From positions 1 through 10,417 of the forward strand of contig JADNYV010001028.1 of NCBI GenBank assembly GCA_015501055.1: a DNA stretch of 10,417 nt, read 5' to 3'. A program made the position numbers and the translations under genes. The stretch is from Mucidula mucida (Eukaryota > Basidiomycota > Agaricomycetes > Agaricales > Physalacriaceae). The notes below the pieces were generated by a model. The model ran no database searches. It saw only the letters and a list, made by a program, of their open reading frames with translations, and had not been told where the DNA came from. Every line of letters starts with the position of its first letter. Positions within the stretch are counted from its first letter, which is position 1. Below are positions 1 through 7,787 of the stretch, piece after piece.

Positions 1-17
1 CACAGGTGCGCTCCTCT
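1..17 (+). repeat. Possible tail of a further A-repeat copy
   Basis: The first 13 bases (cacaggtgcgctc) are identical to an internal stretch of the A repeat found at 744-756, and they sit directly before the start of a full A copy at 18. This suggests the sequence left of the window is another, interrupted A copy. Only 13 bases are visible, so the call is tentative. The base run before A here is not the B end (agcatagg) that precedes A2 at 6978. Confidence 0.35.
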
Positions 18-204
18 TCGATGTAAACGCGGATTCCGAGGGTAGGGAGCGTTTTCAGAGGCCTCTGCACACTCCACACCCCACCTTACCCCTTTACCCA
101 ACTTCCTACTCAAGGGAGTTCAATGAGACAGCTTAAATCAAGTCAAACACTCATTTCACTCTAAAGCTGTATCATGTTCGCTCTCTGCTGCTCCTACTGC
201 AGCC

Positions 205-394
205 AGCCCACTCTCTGGGCTCTTCCTGGACTTACCCAGCCTGTGTCTGGTGTTGTAGTAACAACAGAGGCCACTCACAGGGCGCCCTGGGAGGTTTAAG
301 CAAGAGCTCACACACTCTGCCTCTTTGTCTCTTACCATCATCATCTCACAGAGACAAGCAGTTTGTGATTCCTCCAGTCCTCTTGCTCAGGACT
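205..394 (+). repeat. Stem-loops in 5' half of A repeat
   Basis: Three hairpins can be read by eye: 205-221 (AGCCC / GGGCT, 7-nt loop), 325-357 (TTGTCTCT / AGAGACAA, 17-nt loop) and 376-394 (AGTCCT / AGGACT, 7-nt loop, followed by GATG). The same hairpins occur in A1 (for example 1977-1995) and A2 (for example 7337-7355). If transcribed, this part of A would be structured RNA. Function unknown. Confidence 0.5.
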
Positions 395-527
395 GATGCC
401 ATACACCTCTAGAGCACTGTCTGAAGCCGCCTACCCAGCCCAAAACCAGTCCAGACAGGTCCAAAGTGCCCATTTTGAGGGAATTCGCACTTTTGCTCTC
501 CCAGGCAAGCACCACTCGCTCTACTCG

Positions 528-810
528 GTCCTCCTGTTCAGGACTGATGTACTGGCACCCCAGAACCCTATTGGAAGTGTCCGCTCCGGCCCCAGAGCGC
601 TAGCGCTCCCACTGCTCTCCCTGCTTCCAGTATGTGCCAATGTCTCACATCCAGCTCTTCAGAGCTGATGCCCATTTTGTGCCCAGATACCCATTCCTTT
701 CCAAAGGACTCCTTCTCAAGGACATTCTGTGGGCTATCTGGTCACAGGTGCGCTCTCTGCACCCTCTCACTCCCCTCCAGCTAACCTGTGTTATCTGGTC
801 ACAGTTAGCT
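528..810 (+). repeat. Stem-loops and palindrome in 3' half of A repeat
   Basis: Visible elements are 528-544 (GTCCT / AGGAC, 7-nt loop, followed by TGATG), a perfect 14-bp palindrome GAGCGCTAGCGCTC at 595-608, 653-666 (AGCTC / GAGCT, 4-nt loop, followed by GATG), 710-722 (TCCTT / AAGGA, 3-nt loop) and 779-810 (an 11-bp stem AGCTAA-CTGTG with one bulged C and a 9-nt loop). The 13-mer TATCTGGTCACAG occurs twice, at 735-747 and 792-804. The palindrome recurs at 2195-2208 and 7556-7569, and the last hairpin at 2379-2410 and 7740-7771. Confidence 0.55.
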
Positions 811-826
811 CCGCATTTTTGCGTCC

Positions 827-968
827 CCTCCCACCTCTCCCTCAGTAGATACATCTTCATGTATTAAGTACGTACACTTCATGTAACAGGCACTTTACGA
901 TACGCTGAATTGATGGGGCCCTCGGGGTCCAGTTTTGACCTAACCTTGTGTGATCTAACAAGCATAGG
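827..968 (+). repeat. Spacer plus B repeat, left copy
   Basis: After A the sequence runs through a 61-nt spacer (827-887) into the 81-nt B repeat (888-968), which starts aggcactttacg and ends acaagcatagg. B matches B1 at 6898-6978 with one visible difference (gatacG/Actg). The A-spacer-B order is that of the 3' end of the element (A2-B2). CTTGT and ACAAG (945-949 and 958-962) form a short inverted repeat close to the B terminus, where a tyrosine recombinase would be expected to act; that role is inference. B is followed at once by a reversed RT fragment. Confidence 0.8.
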
Positions 969-1692
969 CAGTATGGTGATGCACGACTGCCAAAGATGAG
1001 ACGGCGCACAATGTGATAGCGGCCGTCGACAATGACAACTTGTTGTAGCTGCCAAATGGGATGAACAGGGAGATTGAGGAACACTTTAGAGATGTTGCTC
1101 TTGAAAAGCAGGATCTCCTCGTGAGGATGAGCTTGTAGGACGTCATGCAGTACCTGCCCAAAGGAGTGCATATCGTCATACTTGACTTTGGCATCGGCTC
1201 TGGCAATGCCGTCATTGAGACCATTGCCTCTATGGTCCATGTTTACCCTTCTGCCAGACCACAAACATGGGTGACAGGCGCATTCCAGGCAAGAGCTTAA
1301 AGCCTTCTGGAAGCGCAGGGGACCAGCGGCCAGCAGCAACTTCTTGATCTCGCTGTTTGCGCAGCTCAACAAGATCGCACTCCTCAGTAGAGTAGTTGTC
1401 TCTAATCTTGTCTCTGAGGTGCGCTTCCCACTGACCATCGTGTAAAGGCCAGAATCCTTCACGGAGTGAGCGGATAATAGAGCTCACAAAGGGCTGATTG
1501 GGATGTTTGGCAAGAAGCCGCTCAAAGCGGTCAATGTTGATAGGTGTGCTGACCTTGATGTAGTCAGCTACTGCAGCAAGAGACTGCTGGATGGAGGAGT
1601 CGTTGAGAATTTGCTGAGGAGGTAAAGGAAGCGGAGGAGCAGTGTAAGTGGAAGAGATGCTCGAAGGCGTTTTAGATTGTGATAGTACATTG
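969..1692 (-). pseudogene. Reversed fragment of the element's reverse transcriptase gene
   Basis: The reverse complement aligns end to end with 4326-4806 of the main copy, but is 243 nt longer. It keeps the RT segment that the main copy has lost (1192-1435), encoding peptides such as LLPGMRLSPMFVVWQKGK and MDHRGNGLNDGIA, the fingers part of the RT domain. It also lacks the extra T found at 4374, so the N-terminal RT frame reads through. It has its own lesions: a frame break near 1241-1250 at a GGGTAAAC motif, probably a small deletion, and motif A changed from SDISKAF to SNISKVF (Asn codon at 1094-1096), which removes a catalytic Asp. It is bounded by a B end on the left and by truncated A1 on the right. 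It cannot make a working enzyme. Confidence 0.9.
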
Positions 1693-1693
1693 T

Positions 1694-2426
1694 TTTACCC
1701 AACTTCCTACTCAAGAGAGTTCAATGAGACAGCTTAAATCAAGTCAAACACTCATTTCACTCCAAAGCTGGATCATGTTCGCTCTCTGCTGCTCCTACTG
1801 CAGCCAGCCCACTCTCTGGGCTCTTCCTGGACTTACCCAGCCTGTGTCTGGTGTTGTAGTAACAACAGAGGCCACTCACAGGGCGCCCTGGGAGGTTTAA
1901 GCAAGAGTCCACACACTCTGCCTCTTTGTCTCTTACCATCATCATCTCACAGAGACAAGCAGTTTGTGATTCCTCCAGTCCTCTTGCTCAGGACTGATGC
2001 CATACACCTCTAGAGCACTGTCTGAAGCCGCCTACCCAGCCCAAAACCAGTCCAGACAGGTCCAAAGTGCCCATTTTGAGGGAATTCGCACTTTTGCTCT
2101 CCCAGGCAAGCACCACTCGCTCTACTCGGTCCTCCTGCTCAGGACTGATGTACTGGCACCCAGAACCCTATTGGAAGTGTCCGCTCCGGCCCCAGAGCGC
2201 TAGCGCTCCCGCTGCTCTCCCTGCTTCCAGTATGTGCCAATGTCTCACATCCAGCTCTTCAGAGCTGATGCCCATTTTGTGCCCAGATACCCATTCCTTT
2301 CCAAAGGACTCCTTCTCAAGGACATTCTGTGGGCTATCTGGTCACAGGTGCGCTCTCTGCACCCTCTCACTCCCCTCCAGCTAACCTGTGTTATCTGGTC
2401 ACAGTTAGCTCCGCATTTTTGCGTCC
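1694..2426 (+). repeat. A1 repeat (5' terminal repeat, truncated)
   Basis: This 733-nt copy of A matches A2 at 7054-7787 with a single 1-nt indel (cacccag at 2158-2164 against caccctag). It begins inside A: the first 75 nt seen at 18-92 and 6979-7053 are absent, and the junction abuts the reversed RT fragment. After ttgcgtcc it leaves the A2-spacer-B2 sequence and enters the element-specific leader. It carries the same stem-loops as the left copy. Confidence 0.9.
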
Positions 2427-2906
2427 TTTCCCTGTGGCTACACCACACATCCCTCTCCAAGCGGCTCACCACCGCTTATCGAGCTCAATACTCCGCTCAG
2501 CGTGCTATACCTCCCTGGACTCGGTATCCTCCTTGTACTTCCTTGTCATCGTCGATCAGTGGTACAGCTCAACCTGTGCTTGCGACCGTGTTCAACACCC
2601 GGTTGTACAGCGTGTGCCTGACTCCTACCAAGGAGTGTAAATCAGGGCGCTGATTGTTAGACGAGTTCGCTCTCTGAGTGTGCCGTAACACGTCCGCTCT
2701 CTGAGTGTTCGATAGGCTTGGTTAAGGATCGGTCGGTACCCAGCTCAGGCGCCCTCTATTCGCTTACAACCTGGGTGTTCTCTTTGCGAGGGCATTCGCG
2801 TTCTGAGTGTTAGACTGGCCAAAAGGCAGCAAGAGGGCGAGAAGCCTGCGCAGACAGCCTTAGGTGCACATTCTGCTGACAACGTTCCTGAACCAGGAAG
2901 CGGATC
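2427..2906 (+). other. Element leader / 5' untranslated region upstream of gag
   Basis: These 480 nt are unique to the main copy in this window. No open frame with recognisable motifs was found on either strand. The short antisense frame at 2745-2948 has no support and overlaps the gag start. The stretch holds a degenerate three-copy motif (see 2666-2810). It probably carries the promoter and mRNA leader of the element, but no specific promoter element could be assigned. Confidence 0.55.
2666..2810 (+). repeat. Three-copy motif TTCGCTCTCTGAGTGT in leader
   Basis: Near-identical 16-mers lie at 2666-2681 (ttcgctctctgagtgt), 2693-2708 (tccgctctctgagtgt) and 2795-2810 (ttcgcgttctgagtgt), 100-240 nt before the gag ATG. 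Candidate roles are protein binding or RNA signals (packaging, dimerisation). None can be shown from sequence alone. Confidence 0.6.
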
Positions 2907-4256
2907 ATGTCTGATGTTGACGAGCTCGATGGTATCTCTCGCAATCATTCACCTCCTCGCCCCCATTCGCCCTATGATCAGGATCCAGACGAGCGCGAAG
3001 CGATTCGCTTGCGCGCTGAGCAGCTTCAGGACCTTGTCAAGCGGTTTGCGGATGGGTCTATCAAATCCCAAGGCGAGTTCTTGCAGCTTGCCCGCAAAAC
3101 CGGCGCGTCTGCTGGCGAAATGGACGACTATATCGAACAAGTCGCCCAAATCATTGAACAGCGCAAGAAGCCGGACAAGGCTCCCGAGCGCGATAGGACT
3201 CCTGAGCGCGATGCTACATTCCAACGAGAGCTGGATGAAGAGGCGCGAAGGCGTGCCGTTGAAGAGGCCGCTTGGGCCGCGTTCGCAGCGCAGCTCGATG
3301 CTGCTGCTGCTACAGCGCCTGCCGCGCAGCCCGCTTCAGCCGCCGGACCCGTGGCTGGTCCGTTATCAGCTTCGTTGCTCTCTAGGCTCCTTGGAGCAGA
3401 GTCTACTCCGTCCGGCATCTCTGCTTCAGTCCTCGCTGCAGCTCCGCATCTTGCGCAGCTTGCAGCTCCCTCCAACCTCACTCCTCATATCGAGGAGACT
3501 CAGCGCATTCGACGTCTCCTCACTACTGAGAAGGACATCGACGCTATCATCAATGCGTGTCAGATGCAGTCACTCCATGATCCATTTGCGCGCTCCTTCT
3601 GGCGTTCCATTGTGCTGGAGCAGTATGTGGATTTTGAGAAGCTCTTTGCCTCCATTCACTCTGGCACAAATCAGCAGGAGGACACCAAGGACTTTGCCGG
3701 TGGCTACGTCATCATGCGCAAGGACCAGTCCACTGCTCGCCGCACCCTCACCCAAGAGTCCGAGTGGACACGCGTCTTCGATGCGTATGCCACCGGTGTT
3801 GGGCTCATCTACCCTCACCGCAAGGACGAACTCCGGGGTTACCGCGCACTCATCATTGAGCTGTTTCGCGCTACACCCTCGAATCCAGCGTTCCCTATTC
3901 GCTGTGATAAGGAGACTCGCATTCGCTATGCTAACTCTCCTTTCCATCTCGATGATCGCACTGCGCTCCAGCTTCCTCTTCTCTCTGAGATGTTGCGCAC
4001 CTCTGAGGAGCAAATCCTCGCAAGCGGTCCTCTGACTCTGGCAGCTCACAGTCTGCGACGCGTCGTCGCATTGTTGCCAGAATTGGAATCTGGTAAATGC
4101 TCATCTCCGTGCTCCGCAGGCCGTCTTCACGGTTCTTGCAGTGAGTGCGGAGGAAAGCACACAGCCAAGAGCCAACCAGCCTGCCTCATCCTCCTCGAAG
4201 CCAAACGAGCAGTCGCTCGTTCAGGAGCGAGTTCAGGCGGCGCTGATGAAGCCTAA
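2907..4256 (+). CDS. gag: Gag-like structural protein of the retrotransposon
   Basis: A 449-residue open frame, first ORF of the element, in the position of Gag in DIRS/Ngaro elements, where it would bind element RNA in cytoplasmic particles. The ATG at 2907 has A at -3. The N-terminal ~140 residues are highly charged, with likely coiled-coil stretches, and include the repeat PERDRTPERD. An Ala/Pro-rich linker (about 140-175) follows. The middle (about 195-355) is the part duplicated in reverse at 7902-8237, where the frame is also kept. The C-terminus has a Cys/His cluster C398-x3-C402, C411-x2-C414-x3-H418 and C426, resembling a zinc knuckle for nucleic-acid binding. The stop overlaps the inferred RT start (ATG at 4246) by 11 nt. 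The frame appears intact, unlike the two downstream ORFs. The Gag role is inferred from position and the Cys/His cluster. Confidence 0.8.
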   Translation: MSDVDELDGISRNHSPPRPHSPYDQDPDEREAIRLRAEQLQDLVKRFADGSIKSQGEFLQLARKTGASAGEMDDYIEQVAQIIEQRKKPDKAPERDRTPERDATFQRELDEEARRRAVEEAAWAAFAAQLDAAAATAPAAQPASAAGPVAGPLSASLLSRLLGAESTPSGISASVLAAAPHLAQLAAPSNLTPHIEETQRIRRLLTTEKDIDAIINACQMQSLHDPFARSFWRSIVLEQYVDFEKLFASIHSGTNQQEDTKDFAGGYVIMRKDQSTARRTLTQESEWTRVFDAYATGVGLIYPHRKDELRGYRALIIELFRATPSNPAFPIRCDKETRIRYANSPFHLDDRTALQLPLLSEMLRTSEEQILASGPLTLAAHSLRRVVALLPELESGKCSSPCSAGRLHGSCSECGGKHTAKSQPACLILLEAKRAVARSGASSGGADEA

Positions 4257-5830
4257 GTCGTTGAAGCGTGAATCAGACGCTGTACCACCACCACCACGCT
4301 TTAAGCGTGGTTATGTATTTACTACCAATGTACTATCAGAATCTAAAACGCCTTCGAGCATCTCTTCCACTTATCACTGCTCCTCCGCTTCCTTTACCTC
4401 CTCAGCAAATTCTCAACGACTCCTCCATCCAGCAGTCTCTTGCTGCAGTAGCTGACTACATCAAGGTCAGCACACCTATCGACATTGACCGCTTTGAGCG
4501 GCTTCTTGCCAAACATCCCAATCAGCCCTTTGTGAGCTCTATCATCCGCTCACTCCGTGAAGGGTTCTGGCCTTTACATGATGCCAAAGTCAAGTACGAC
4601 GATATGCACTCCTTTGGGCAGGTACTGCATGATGTCCTACAAGCTCATCCTCACGAGGAGATCCTGCTTTTCAAGAGCGACATCTCTAAAGCGTTCCTCA
4701 ATCTCCCCGTTCATCCCATTTGGCAGCTACAACAAGTTGTCATTGTCGACGGCCGCTATCACATTGTGCGCCGTCTCATCTTTGGCAGTCGTGCATCACC
4801 ATACTGCTGGTGTTTGTTCTCTGGCCTGGTTAACTGGGTTGCTTGGGAGCTAGATATACCAGACCTGCACGACTACATGAATGACTACTATGGCTGGGAC
4901 ACCAATCACAATCTGGTGCTCTTTCATGGACAGCGACGTCCCCGACGTCAAGTCCAGCTTCTCCTTCTGTGGGACTCTTTGGGCATCCCATATGAAGATA
5001 AGAAGCAGGAACACGGTCCTCAGCTAAAAATCATTGGTTTCTGGTTAGACACTGTTCACGGGTCTATCTCTCTCTCACCAGACTCCATTGCGGACATGAT
5101 CACCACCATTCAGTCGTTCTTGTCCCAGCAAAAGCCTGTACTCAAGGAGTGGCAGTCCTTGGGTGGGTATCTCAACTGGGCTCTTAATGTGCTGCCTTGG
5201 GCACGGCCAGCACTTACAGAGCTCTACCGCAAGATGAGCGGTAAAACACTGCAGTACAAAGGCATTCCATTGAACGTTGAGGTTAGAGCAGATCTCACTT
5301 GGTTTGTCAATGCATTACAACACTGCATCGGAGTGCGCTTTGTGAATGCGCAGGCGTGGGATGACTCTGAGGCTGATATGGTCTATTGGACAGATGCGAG
5401 TAATCTGGGCCTCGCTTTCGTCTATGCTGGGAATGGCTTTAGCTATCAACTCCGAACCATCACCGGAGTTGACACCTTCTTTAGGGAGCTTGTAGCTATT
5501 CTTTGCGCTGTTCATGATGCTGCCTCTCATCCCTCTCCGCCTCGCAGGCTGTTAATCCATTCTGACAGTCTGGACTCCGTCTCAGTGTTTAACACTTTGG
5601 CTGCTTCACAGTCAAGTCACAATGCTGTTCTGCTTGCCATTGCTGATATTGTCCTGCGCACCGGCATTGATGTTCGTGTGCGGCACATCCGCGGGGTTGA
5701 CAACGTGATGGCAGACATGTTGTCCCGCTTACTGTTCTCTGACTTTCAGAAACAGTTCCCCTCCTACCGCGTCCGCACTATGGAGCCACCTCGTGAGCTC
5801 CTACCGGCGCGATGGAGAGAGTGCTTTTAG
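4246..5830 (+). pseudogene. pol: Reverse transcriptase-RNase H, inactivated
   Basis: Copies element RNA into DNA (RT) and degrades the RNA strand (RNase H). The open frame visible from ATG 4268 starts out of register. The true frame probably begins at ATG 4246 (MKPKSLKRES...PPPPRFKRGY) and is shifted by an extra T at 4374, absent from the reversed copy at 969-1692. Numbering from 4268, motif A is FKSDISKAF (Asp138), LIFGSRASP follows, and motif C reads YMND (Asn205-Asp206) where YMDD is expected, so a catalytic Asp is lost. About 85 codons of the fingers are missing at 4580, joining WPLHD to AKVKYDD in frame. RNase H looks intact: WTDAS, FRELVAI, IHSDS and ADMLSR supply the D-E-D-D set. The stop overlaps the recombinase ATG by 19 nt. 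The gene is recognisable but very unlikely to support polymerisation. Confidence 0.9.
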
Positions 5831-6815
5831 AGGCATTGGGCGAGGGCGGACAGCCTCGTCACCCTCGCCCACCTATGGACTTGCAAAAACTAGATGAACT
5901 CGTCTTGTATCTGCAGGCCCATGCTATCGAGACCTCTACGCGTATCAACTACTCTACTGGGGCTAGAGATTACGCCCGCTTCTGTAAAGCACACAATCTG
6001 TCTCTGGATCCTACTCCGGAGACTCTAGCACGTTACATTGCATACACGTCCCAATTCATTGGCTCTGCTCCTAAATACTTAACCGGGGCGAAGCACTTCC
6101 TCAATGACCTTTATCCTCACTTTGGTGACGCTCGTGCTTCAGCGCTTGTTCAAGCCGCTATCCGTGGGTCAAAGAAGGTCCGGGCAGATCCTATAGCTAG
6201 GAAGCCCCCTCTTCGACTTCATCACCTTCAGCTCTTTGTGGACGTCGCAAACCAGACCCACAAGTATGATGACTTTCTCTTTGCTACAATCATGTCATGC
6301 GGCTTCTATGCTGTTCACCGGATGGGAGAGCTGGTGCAGCCTAATCAGAAGAAGCTACGTGATTGGAAGAAGATCATCAAGCGTGCCAGCCTCACATTTG
6401 AGACTGGGTATGCAGGCTATCGCTTGCCTTACCATAAGAGCGATCCCTTCTATCAGGGCACTGACATACTGTTTACTCTCAGACTGTGGCTGATCCTATC
6501 ACCCTTCTGAAGCAGTATGTCCACCGCAGAGACAAGCTGCATGGTGCTCGAGCGGCTCTCTTCATACGTGAAGATGGCATTGTACCAACTAGATCCTGGT
6601 TTGAGTCCAAGTTCTTTGCGCTGGTGAGCAAAGACTTTGGTGGTCACTCGGTTCGTTCTGGGGGTATAACACACTATGCATCCCTTGGACTCTCTGAGAC
6701 CATACTCCAAGCCCTAGGCCGTTGGTCATCCTCTGCGTGGAAGATCTATATACGCGACCATCCTGCAGTACGTGCCGCTCAGCAGCTAGCAGTTCAAAAT
6801 AAAACCTCTACTTAA
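5812..6815 (+). pseudogene. Tyrosine recombinase of the retrotransposon, frameshifted
   Basis: Would insert the circular DNA intermediate by strand exchange, replacing the DDE integrase of LTR elements. The N-terminal part (5812-6510) contains a SAM-like core-binding region (about residues 20-120) and the first catalytic Arg in AVHRMGEL (R170, codon 6319-6321), then a Lys in LPYHKSDPF. The C-terminal part lies in another frame (6486-6815), with HxxR in GGHSVRSGG (His 6645-6647, Arg 6654-6656), GRWSS and the nucleophile Tyr in WKIYIRDHP (codon 6747-6749). The set R-K-H-R-W-Y is therefore complete but split by a one-base frame change near 6475-6490, which leads to a stop at 6508. The start may instead be ATG 5875 (MDLQKLDEL). 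The 19-nt overlap with RT suggests coupled translation. Splicing of 6408-6482 would not repair the frame and would remove the conserved Lys motif. Confidence 0.9.
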
Positions 6816-6897
6816 AAACCTCCCTCATCTCGCGTTTCGTAAACATCCTTTTGCACCTCCATCCACCCCTCCACTACACACACACACATAGCATAGT
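6816..6897 (+). other. Short 3' flank of the recombinase with (AC)n tract
   Basis: An 82-nt, pyrimidine-rich stretch between the recombinase stop and B1, with an AC run at 6876-6888. It is not convincingly similar to the spacer that precedes B at 827-887 or 7788-7842. The sequence AGCATAG at 6890-6896, just before B1, resembles the B terminus (agcatagg). Confidence 0.5.
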
Positions 6898-6978
6898 AGG
6901 CACTTTACGATACACTGAATTGATGGGGCCCTCGGGGTCCAGTTTTGACCTAACCTTGTGTGATCTAACAAGCATAGG
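6898..6978 (+). repeat. B1 repeat
   Basis: An 81-nt copy of B starting aggcactttacg and ending agcatagg, immediately followed by A2. In Ngaro-type elements the B1-A2 junction reproduces the circle junction (end of B joined to start of A), which defines the natural A start as tcgatgtaaacg. It is identical to the left B copy except for one base (A against G) near 6914. Confidence 0.85.
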
Positions 6979-7787
6979 TCGATGTAAACGCGGATTCCGA
7001 GGGTAGGGAGCGTTTTCAGAGGCCTCTGCACACTCCACACCCCACCTTACCCCTTTACCCAACTTCCTACTCAAGAGAGTTCAATGAGACAGCTTAAATC
7101 AAGTCAAACACTCATTTCACTCCAAAGCTGGATCATGTTCGCTCTCTGCTGCTCCTACTGCAGCCAGCCCACTCTCTGGGCTCTTCCTGGACTTACCCAG
7201 CCTGTGTCTGGTGTTGTAGTAACAACAGAGGCCACTCACAGGGCGCCCTGGGAGGTTTAAGCAAGAGTCCACACACTCTGCCTCTTTGTCTCTTACCATC
7301 ATCATCTCACAGAGACAAGCAGTTTGTGATTCCTCCAGTCCTCTTGCTCAGGACTGATGCCATACACCTCTAGAGCACTGTCTGAAGCCGCCTACCCAGC
7401 CCAAAACCAGTCCAGACAGGTCCAAAGTGCCCATTTTGAGGGAATTCGCACTTTTGCTCTCCCAGGCAAGCACCACTCGCTCTACTCGGTCCTCCTGCTC
7501 AGGACTGATGTACTGGCACCCTAGAACCCTATTGGAAGTGTCCGCTCCGGCCCCAGAGCGCTAGCGCTCCCGCTGCTCTCCCTGCTTCCAGTATGTGCCA
7601 ATGTCTCACATCCAGCTCTTCAGAGCTGATGCCCATTTTGTGCCCAGATACCCATTCCTTTCCAAAGGACTCCTTCTCAAGGACATTCTGTGGGCTATCT
7701 GGTCACAGGTGCGCTCTCTGCACCCTCTCACTCCCCTCCAGCTAACCTGTGTTATCTGGTCACAGTTAGCTCCGCATTTTTGCGTCC
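6979..7787 (+). repeat. A2 repeat
   Basis: A complete 809-nt A repeat, from tcgatgtaaacg to ttgcgtcc. Over their shared 733 nt, A1 and A2 differ by one 1-nt indel, so they belong to one recently inserted copy. The first 75 nt are identical to 18-92. It contains the palindrome at 7556-7569 and the terminal hairpin at 7740-7771. The short open frames inside recur in all A copies and show no protein motif. Confidence 0.9.

Larger units (their letters stand above)
18..826 (+). repeat. A repeat, left copy (separate insertion)
   Basis: An 809-nt copy of the element's A repeat, from tcgatgtaaacg to ttgcgtcc. It is the same length as A2 at 6979-7787. It differs from A1 and A2 at about seven shared substitutions and one indel (for example near 114, 163, 172, 307, 538 and 611), whereas A1 and A2 are almost identical to each other. 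It therefore belongs to a different insertion from the main copy. No convincing protein is encoded: the small open frames recur in every copy because the DNA is repeated, and none has a recognisable motif. It carries the stem-loop series described separately. Confidence 0.9.

Noticed and set aside
396..867. Small ORFs in the A repeats on both strands
   Set aside because: They recur only because the DNA is repeated, change length with single indels, and show no protein motif or plausible composition.
2914..4035. 373-codon + strand frame overlapping gag
   Set aside because: It is a Ser/Leu/Arg-rich shadow in another frame. The reversed fragment at 7902-8237 and the C-terminal Cys/His cluster support the gag frame instead.
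4036..4100. Frameshift in gag before the Cys/His cluster (alternative peptide CCQNWN)
   Set aside because: The gag frame reads straight into the cluster and stops at the inferred RT start, so no correction is needed. The alternative frame has a stop at 4033.
6408..6482. Intron in the recombinase (GTATGC ... CTCAG)
   Set aside because: It is 75 nt long, so it would not correct the frame, and it would remove the conserved LPYHKSDPF segment.
6876..6888. AC microsatellite as a functional signal
   Set aside because: Only about six units and absent beside the other B copies; probably neutral.
18..7787. Reading the A repeats as LTRs of a Ty1/Ty3-type element
   Set aside because: There is no TG...CA termini, no integrase or protease, and A2 is bracketed by B1 and B2. 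The tyrosine recombinase fits split direct repeats.
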